From an uncultured Parafilimonas sp. (GTDB taxonomy: Bacteria; Bacteroidota; Bacteroidia; Chitinophagales; Chitinophagaceae): a stretch of DNA of 18,877 nt. This document shows, piece after piece, positions 13,820-18,877 of this stretch. The stretch spans positions 1-18,877 of the forward strand of contig CALAGJ010000018.1 in assembly GCA_937892395.1 (NCBI GenBank), read 5' to 3'. The position numbers and the translations under genes were made by a program. Numbering within the stretch: position 1 is the stretch's first letter; each line of letters begins with the position of its first letter. The notes below the pieces were generated by a model. The model had not been told where the DNA came from and searched no databases. It worked only from the letters and a program-made list of their open reading frames with translations.

Positions 13820-16255
13820 ATGGAGTATAATGGAGAGCATCTGCTTCCCGGTCAAATAGGAGAATGGTTGATTCTTATTTCGCTTACCGCATCGCTTACC
13901 GCAACCTTATCTTATTTTTTTGCTTCGAAAAAATCTGAATCTGCACATGCAGATGGGTGGATTAAAATGGGCAGATGGTCTTATGCCGCAGTATGCTGCT
14001 CTGTGTTGGGCGTATTCAGTTTATTGGTTTTTATCATTGCTAACCATTACCATGAATATTATTATGCATGGAATCATAGCAGTATCAATCTACAACCACA
14101 ATATTTATTAGCCAGTTTATGGGAAGGACAAGAAGGTAGTTTTTTACTCTGGAATTTTTGGAATTGTGTATTGGGTTTTTTGCTCATACGAAAAGCTGGA
14201 AAGTGGGAAGCAACCACTATGACCGTAATCAGTTTTTGTCAATTTTTTATAGCCACAATGCTCATCGGTATTTATTTCTTTGGCTATAAAGTAGGCGGAA
14301 ATCCTTTTATACTTTTCAGGGAGCAAATGCCGGATATGCCCTTGTTTAATAACCCTGATTATTTGCAATTGGCACGTATTAAAGAAGGTAATGATTTAAA
14401 TGTACTCCTTCAGAATTATTGGATGGTCATTCATCCTCCGGTTTTATTTCTAGGATTCGCTTCCACCATTGTTCCATTTGCATTTGCTTACGGTGGATTG
14501 ATAACAAAAGACCATAGCTGGACTACAAAAAGTTTATCTTGGACCTTATTTAGCGGAGCCGCATTGGGAACAGGCATCATGATGGGAGCCGCATGGGCTT
14601 ATGAAAGTTTGAATTTTGGTGGTTATTGGGCTTGGGATCCTGTAGAGAATGCCAGCTTAGTGCCTTGGTTGATATTAGTAGCAGGTTTACATACCAACCT
14701 CATTTATAAACACAGTGGATATAGTTTGCGCACCACCTACATATTTTATATCCTAAGTTTTTCTTTGGTATTATATAGTACATTTTTGACTAGAAGTGGT
14801 GTGCTTGGTGATACATCTGTACATGCTTTTACAGGTGCTGATATGACCGTTCAACTACTCTGTTTTTTTGGAGCTTTTCTAATTCCCGCCTTAGTATTAT
14901 TTTTTATCAATAGAAAAAACATTCCTACCATTCATAAAGAGGAAAGTAGCTACAGCAGAGAGTTCTGGATGTTTATTGGAGCTTTGGTTTTATTCCTTTC
15001 AGGCATTATTATCACTGCAAAAACATCTGTTCCTGTGTACAATTTAGTATTTGGAACAAATGTGGCCTTGCCCGAAGATCCTGTTTTTGCGCACAATCAG
15101 GTACAGATATTTATTGCTATTATCATTGGTGTACTTACAGCCATTACGCAGTACCTCAAATATAAAGACACGCCCAGAAATCAGTTTGCAAAAAAGATAA
15201 TGTTACCTACTGTTATTGCATTAGTGATTAGCGTATGTATAAGCATTTTTGGAAATGTATCCTATACGGAAAAAGGGGCAGGCTTTCTTGGAGCCATATA
15301 TGTAGCACTGTTTGCAAGTGTATATGCTATTATAGCCAATGCCGGATACATATTTACCGGGTTAAAAGGCAAAGTAAAAACGAGTGGAGCTTCGGTAGCA
15401 CATGTTGGTTTTGGTATGGTACTATTAGGTATTATACTTTCATCTGCCGGCAAAGCTGTGCTTAGTCAAAATACAACAGGCATAGCCTTATTTGAAAAAT
15501 CAAAGAATGAAGATCCTGCTGAAAATATTACCTTGTTTAAAGGGCTACGTACAGACATGAATACCTATCATGTAACCTATCAGGGAGACAGCACCAATAC
15601 CTATGATAGGAAGAAATATTTTGAATTATTATTTGAACCAAAAGATGGCTCGAAATCATTTTTTATATATCCGGATGTATTAGCGAATAACAAAGGCCAA
15701 GAAGGTTTTTCAGCAAATCCTGATAAAGAGCATTTTTGGAATAATGATATATTTGTTTATACCTCCAGTTTTCAACAAGGAACGAGTAATGATACCATTC
15801 AATACCGACCTATTACCCTGCAAGCAGGCGATACTTCTTTTTACAGTAATGGTATGATCATTTTGAATAAGAGTGATTTGAACCCTCCTGACATGCAGGC
15901 TCGGCTTGCACCGGGAGCACTTGCAGTACAATTAGACATTACTGTAATATCTAAAGAAGGCAGCAAGTATGCTGTAAAACCTGCTATAATACTCAAAGAT
16001 AGCACACTAGATATTATACCCGATACCGTGCTTTCTCAAAGCATGGTACTAAAGTTTAACCGCATAGTGGACGAACAAAAAGGAATTTTAGAGATTGGGA
16101 TAAAAGAAGATCGCCGTATGAATGATATTGTAACCTTAAAAGTTTATGCATTTCCATTCATCAATGTATTGTGGATAGGTATAGTTATAATGATCATTGG
16201 ATTTGTAATGAGCATGTACAGAAGAATACAAAATATGAAATTGAGAGCCGTATAA
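13820..16255 (+). CDS. ccmF: Cytochrome c heme lyase subunit CcmF
   Basis: This 811-residue multi-spanning membrane protein matches CcmF/CcsA heme-handling proteins, which attach heme to apocytochrome c cysteines at the outer face of the inner membrane. The tryptophan-rich WWD loop is GGYWAWDPVENASLVPW at residues 267-283. The likely heme-ligating histidines are His205 (MVIHPP), His291 (AGLHTN), His335 (DTSVHAF) and His528 (ASVAHVGF), in agreement with the two periplasmic and two membrane histidines of CcmF. About 14 helices cover residues 13-540. A large periplasmic domain follows (about 545-780), then a final helix at 782-801. The ATG at 13820 is 25 nt after ccmE. The protein is longer than E. 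coli CcmF, mainly because of the periplasmic domain, which seems usual in Bacteroidota. Confidence 0.95.
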   Translation: MEYNGEHLLPGQIGEWLILISLTASLTATLSYFFASKKSESAHADGWIKMGRWSYAAVCCSVLGVFSLLVFIIANHYHEYYYAWNHSSINLQPQYLLASLWEGQEGSFLLWNFWNCVLGFLLIRKAGKWEATTMTVISFCQFFIATMLIGIYFFGYKVGGNPFILFREQMPDMPLFNNPDYLQLARIKEGNDLNVLLQNYWMVIHPPVLFLGFASTIVPFAFAYGGLITKDHSWTTKSLSWTLFSGAALGTGIMMGAAWAYESLNFGGYWAWDPVENASLVPWLILVAGLHTNLIYKHSGYSLRTTYIFYILSFSLVLYSTFLTRSGVLGDTSVHAFTGADMTVQLLCFFGAFLIPALVLFFINRKNIPTIHKEESSYSREFWMFIGALVLFLSGIIITAKTSVPVYNLVFGTNVALPEDPVFAHNQVQIFIAIIIGVLTAITQYLKYKDTPRNQFAKKIMLPTVIALVISVCISIFGNVSYTEKGAGFLGAIYVALFASVYAIIANAGYIFTGLKGKVKTSGASVAHVGFGMVLLGIILSSAGKAVLSQNTTGIALFEKSKNEDPAENITLFKGLRTDMNTYHVTYQGDSTNTYDRKKYFELLFEPKDGSKSFFIYPDVLANNKGQEGFSANPDKEHFWNNDIFVYTSSFQQGTSNDTIQYRPITLQAGDTSFYSNGMIILNKSDLNPPDMQARLAPGALAVQLDITVISKEGSKYAVKPAIILKDSTLDIIPDTVLSQSMVLKFNRIVDEQKGILEIGIKEDRRMNDIVTLKVYAFPFINVLWIGIVIMIIGFVMSMYRRIQNMKLRAV

Positions 16256-16265
16256 AGATTCAATC

Positions 16266-16307
16266 GATTGCTAAAAATGGCAATTAAATTTTTTGTGTTT
16301 TTTTCAC
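16266..16307 (+). terminator. Possible intrinsic terminator after ccmF
   Basis: GATTGC (16266-16271) can pair with GCAATT (16280-16285) across an 8-nt loop, and two T-tracts follow (16289-16294 and 16298-16304). The stem is short and has one G-U pair, so strength is doubtful. It overlaps a perfect 10-nt palindrome, CAATCGATTG (16261-16270). A further perfect palindrome, CTGAAATTTCAG, lies at 16309-16320. Confidence 0.4.
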
Positions 16308-16337
16308 CCTGAAATTTCAGAATTTTTAAAGAATCGG

Positions 16338-16367
16338 TTGCTGCTTTGATTTGCTTGCTTATTTTTG
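16338..16367 (+). promoter_or_regulatory. pyrG promoter
   Basis: TTG (16338-16340), a 19-nt spacer and TATTTTTG (16360-16367) match the Bacteroidota primary-sigma consensus exactly. Transcription would start at about 16374, leaving a leader of roughly 120 nt before the pyrG ATG. Confidence 0.65.
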
Positions 16368-16432
16368 CATGACCTCCAAGATTATCTTCTTATCGGTCAT
16401 CACGAACTTTATTGTAAATTTTAATACTACCT

Positions 16433-16477
16433 GTTTTCTTTCTCATAAGAAATAAAGAAAACGAGGGTGTTTTTTTT
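16433..16477 (+). promoter_or_regulatory. pyrG leader hairpin followed by T-run (possible attenuator)
   Basis: GTTTTCTTT (16433-16441) and AAAGAAAAC (16454-16462) form a perfect 9-bp inverted repeat with a 12-nt loop. Seven nt later comes a run of eight T (16470-16477), 20 nt before the pyrG start. The structure lies in the predicted leader and resembles a weak terminator, although the gap between stem and T-run is longer than in a classical one. Confidence 0.4.
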
Positions 16478-16497
16478 GATGCTATAAAAAATGCAAA

Positions 16498-18132
16498 ATG
16501 AGTAAATATATTTTCGTTACGGGTGGCGTTACCAGTAGCTTAGGAAAAGGAATTGTAGCAGCTTCACTTGCAAAATTATTGCAAGCAAGAGGCTTTACTG
16601 TTACCATACAGAAATTTGATCCTTATATCAATCTTGACCCCGGCACCATGAATCCTTATGAGCATGGAGAATGTTATGTAACAGACGATGGCGCAGAAAC
16701 AGATTTAGATCTCGGACACTACGAAAGATTTTTAAATATAACTACTTCTCAGGCCAATAATGTTACTACGGGCAGGGTGTATCAAACGGTCATTGACAAA
16801 GAGCGCAAAGGAGAATTTCTGGGTAAAACAGTACAAGTAGTACCCCACATTACAGATGAAATAAAGGAGCGCATGCTGCTGCTGGGCAAGGGTGGTAAAT
16901 ACGATATTGTAATAACAGAAATAGGTGGCACTGTTGGTGATATAGAAAGTCTTCCATTTATAGAAAGTGTAAGACAAATACAATGGGAACTTCCTGATGA
17001 AGATGTATTAGTGGTGCATCTTACATTAATACCATATTTAAAAGCTGCTAAAGAACTAAAAACAAAACCAACGCAGCACAGTGTAAAAATGCTGAGTGAA
17101 ACGGGGGTTCAACCGAACATCATTGTTTGTCGTACAGAGGAACCATTGAATGATAGTATCAGAAATAAAATTGCATTGTTCTGCAATGTAAAAAAAGAAG
17201 CGGTAATAGAAGCAATGGATGCCAGTACCATTTACGAAGTGCCACTGTTAATGCTAAGAGAAAAATTAGACCTTATATGTTTGAAAAAATTAAGCATTCA
17301 AAATTATCCTGAACCCGAGCTGGGCAAATGGATATCTTTTTTAGATAAATTAAAATATCCCAAAAGTAAAATTACTATTGGTCTTATAGGTAAGTATGTA
17401 GAACTACAAGATGCTTACAAATCTATTCTCGAAAGTTTTGTACATGCAGGTGCTATAAATGAAGTAAAGGTAGAGGTTATAAATATTCATAGTGAACATC
17501 TTACACATGAAAATATTGGTGAAAAGCTATCAGGCTTAGATGGACTATTGGTGGCTCCCGGTTTTGGAAAACGAGGAATTGAAGGAAAAATTTTAGCAGT
17601 ACAATATGCCCGTCAATCCGGTTTACCATTTTTTGGAATCTGTCTTGGTATGCAAATGGCGGTAATAGAATTTGCCAGAAACGTACTTCATATTAATGAT
17701 GCCCACAGTACCGAAATGATGCCACATACTGCAAACCCTGTAATTGATATGATGGAAGAGCAAAAGAAGGTGGAAAATATGGGCGGCAGTATGCGATTGG
17801 GCTCCTATCCCTGCTCAATCAAAGAAAATACTTTGGCCATGCATATTTACAATGAGCCTTTGGTGAGTGAAAGACATCGCCACAGGTGGGAATTTAATAA
17901 TGAGTATTTGGACTCATTTGAAAAAGCAGGCATGATAGCGAGTGGTATTAATCCAGCAACAGGGTTGGTGGAAATAGTTGAAGTAAAAGATCATCCTTTT
18001 TTTATTGGTGTACAATATCACCCAGAGCTCAAAAGTACGGTTGAAAATCCTGCACCGCTATTTGTACATTTTGTAGCAGCGTCAAAAAATTATCATGAGA
18101 GAAGACATGATTTTAAAACTCCTACATTATAA
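16498..18132 (+). CDS. pyrG: CTP synthase
   Basis: This 544-residue enzyme makes CTP from UTP, ATP and glutamine. The N-terminal synthetase domain (about 1-270) starts with YIFVTGGVTSSLGKGI, whose P-loop binds ATP, followed by KFDPYINLDPGTMNPYEHGE and TDLDLGHYERF, which bind substrate and Mg2+. The C-terminal glutamine amidotransferase domain (about 290-535) has the nucleophile Cys382 in FGICLGMQ and His508 with Glu510 in YHPEL. Length and order are normal. It stands alone, with its own promoter and leader upstream and a strong terminator downstream. Confidence 0.98.
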   Translation: MSKYIFVTGGVTSSLGKGIVAASLAKLLQARGFTVTIQKFDPYINLDPGTMNPYEHGECYVTDDGAETDLDLGHYERFLNITTSQANNVTTGRVYQTVIDKERKGEFLGKTVQVVPHITDEIKERMLLLGKGGKYDIVITEIGGTVGDIESLPFIESVRQIQWELPDEDVLVVHLTLIPYLKAAKELKTKPTQHSVKMLSETGVQPNIIVCRTEEPLNDSIRNKIALFCNVKKEAVIEAMDASTIYEVPLLMLREKLDLICLKKLSIQNYPEPELGKWISFLDKLKYPKSKITIGLIGKYVELQDAYKSILESFVHAGAINEVKVEVINIHSEHLTHENIGEKLSGLDGLLVAPGFGKRGIEGKILAVQYARQSGLPFFGICLGMQMAVIEFARNVLHINDAHSTEMMPHTANPVIDMMEEQKKVENMGGSMRLGSYPCSIKENTLAMHIYNEPLVSERHRHRWEFNNEYLDSFEKAGMIASGINPATGLVEIVEVKDHPFFIGVQYHPELKSTVENPAPLFVHFVAASKNYHERRHDFKTPTL

Positions 18133-18190
18133 AGTGAAATGAAATAATATCAACATATATTGAAGAAAGAGGATTATCAATTTTTGATTT

Positions 18191-18218
18191 AAAAGAGGGT
18201 TTTTGCCCTCTTTTTTTT
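18191..18218 (+). terminator. Strong intrinsic terminator of pyrG
   Basis: AAAAGAGGG (18191-18199) pairs perfectly with CCCTCTTTT (18206-18214) across a 6-nt loop, followed without a gap by a T-run to 18218. It is 58 nt after the pyrG stop. This is the clearest intrinsic terminator in the window. Confidence 0.95.
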
Positions 18219-18291
18219 GTAAAGAAACCGTTGCCTCATTCATATTCGCCATTCAATCATTTGATTTTATAGGACGCATTGCATCTGTCAC

Positions 18292-18306
18292 ATTTGTATT
18301 ACAAAT
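18292..18306. promoter_or_regulatory. Perfect inverted repeat just before the secreted repeat protein gene
   Basis: ATTTGTA and TACAAAT form a perfect 7-bp inverted repeat with a 1-nt centre, ending 8 nt before the ATG at 18315. It overlaps CACATTTG (18290-18297), one base off the TAnnTTTG consensus. It could be an operator, or a chance AT-rich palindrome. Confidence 0.3.
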
Positions 18307-18314
18307 TAAGAATT

Positions 18315-18877
18315 ATGAAATCTATACTACTCAAACTGATGACAATTGCTCTTCTCGGTATTATAAACACCAGTACTTTATATGCAAGTGCTGTACTCAG
18401 TACAGCCAGCTATAGTGTCGGTACAGTCTATCAGAATACTTCGAACAACTTATTGTATGCTTGTAAAATGGTAGTATCAGGAACAAATGCAACTGTAAAT
18501 AATATTCAGTTCACACTTACTGGCACGCATACCAGTACAGAGTTAACCAATGTGTACGTTTACTTTAATGTTAATCCGGACTTAATCGGTGCAAACTATT
18601 TGGGTACTTCTGTTGCGAACTTTTCTGCGCCAAAGAACTATAGTATCAATATAAACAAAACTGTAAACGCAGGCAGTTCGGGTTATTTTATCATTACTTT
18701 CACTGTAAGAGATACTGCAAAAGACAATAAAACTGTTCAGATAAATGGCGCAACAAATCCTGTAACATTTGGATTCACTACCGCTACTACTGTTACTAAC
18801 AACCAAACAAATGCAGCTGGCGTACAAACCATACAGGCTGCGGATATTACACTCAGCTCAGCTACCATTGCAGCAGA
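18315..18877 (+). CDS. Secreted repeat-domain protein, N-terminal part (cut by window edge)
   Basis: An open frame of 187 codons begins at the ATG at 18315 and continues past the right edge. Residues 1-24 are a signal peptide (MKSILLKLMTIALLGIINTS, cleavage near LYA-SA). The rest is rich in Thr, Asn, Ser, Val and Tyr and predicted all-beta. The pattern of YQNTSNNLLYACKMVVSG, then LTNVYVYFNVNPDLIGANYLG, then NAGSSGYFIITFTVRD resembles the sialidase-associated/BNR N-terminal beta domain repeated in large Bacteroidota surface proteins. ADITLSSATIAA at the edge looks like the start of a second copy, parallel to VLSTASYSVGTVYQN at the start of the first. A large cell-surface or Type IX-secreted protein is likely, but the C-terminal sorting domain is not visible. 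The gene follows the pyrG terminator, so it is its own transcription unit. Confidence 0.8.
   Translation, partial: MKSILLKLMTIALLGIINTSTLYASAVLSTASYSVGTVYQNTSNNLLYACKMVVSGTNATVNNIQFTLTGTHTSTELTNVYVYFNVNPDLIGANYLGTSVANFSAPKNYSININKTVNAGSSGYFIITFTVRDTAKDNKTVQINGATNPVTFGFTTATTVTNNQTNAAGVQTIQAADITLSSATIAA

Noticed and set aside
1..18877. Search by eye for tRNA or rRNA genes, CRISPR repeats, insertion sequences, prophage genes and integrase sites
   Set aside because: None found. The short inverted and direct repeats reported above are too small to be CRISPR units or transposon ends of known families.

Overview
The window looks like chromosomal DNA from a member of the Bacteroidota, most likely a Chitinophagaceae-type bacterium. 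The evidence is the AT-rich composition, Bacteroidota-style promoters (TTG, about 19 nt, TAnnTTTG), the near absence of Shine-Dalgarno sites, a DUF4476 secreted protein, a TopA with GR(F/Y/W)GP repeats instead of zinc fingers, a Cys-type CcmE, and a repetitive secreted protein of the kind common in this phylum. No rRNA, tRNA, CRISPR array, phage genes or intact insertion sequence was seen. Most of the window is housekeeping DNA; the unusual material lies mainly between genes.

Layout. Positions 1-2781 (minus strand) hold a probable operon: a DUF4476 secreted protein, truA, and the N-terminal half of an M32 carboxypeptidase cut by the window edge. Positions 2922-5919 (minus) hold the YjdM/PhnA zinc-ribbon protein and topA. 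A 624-nt gap (5920-6543) follows. It is unusually structured: two inverted REP-like hairpins bracket a 13-bp stem and a promoter-like sequence that sits inside an inverted repeat. Positions 6544-7875 (plus) encode a membrane Fe-S oxidoreductase with no visible partner gene. Positions 7981-10078 (minus) carry a methyltransferase, a PAP2 phosphatase and a phosphodiester-glycosidase lipoprotein. Positions 10205-11593 (plus) are glmM, which converges on a Nudix gene (11695-12102, minus). The Nudix gene is divergent from the plus-strand run pyrE, a secreted HMA-domain protein, ccmE and ccmF (12169-16255). pyrG (16498-18132, plus) has its own strong promoter and a structured leader, and ends at a strong intrinsic terminator. 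At 18315 a secreted repeat-domain protein begins and runs off the right edge.

How the genes relate. pyrE and pyrG serve pyrimidine nucleotide synthesis, glmM feeds UDP-GlcNAc and peptidoglycan synthesis, and truA and topA serve tRNA modification and DNA supercoiling. ccmE and ccmF deliver and ligate heme to c-type apocytochromes in the periplasm; the HMA protein next to them may handle a metal ion there. I found no clear new multi-gene system. The best leads are the structured 5920-6543 interval, the pyrG leader and the Cys-type CcmE.
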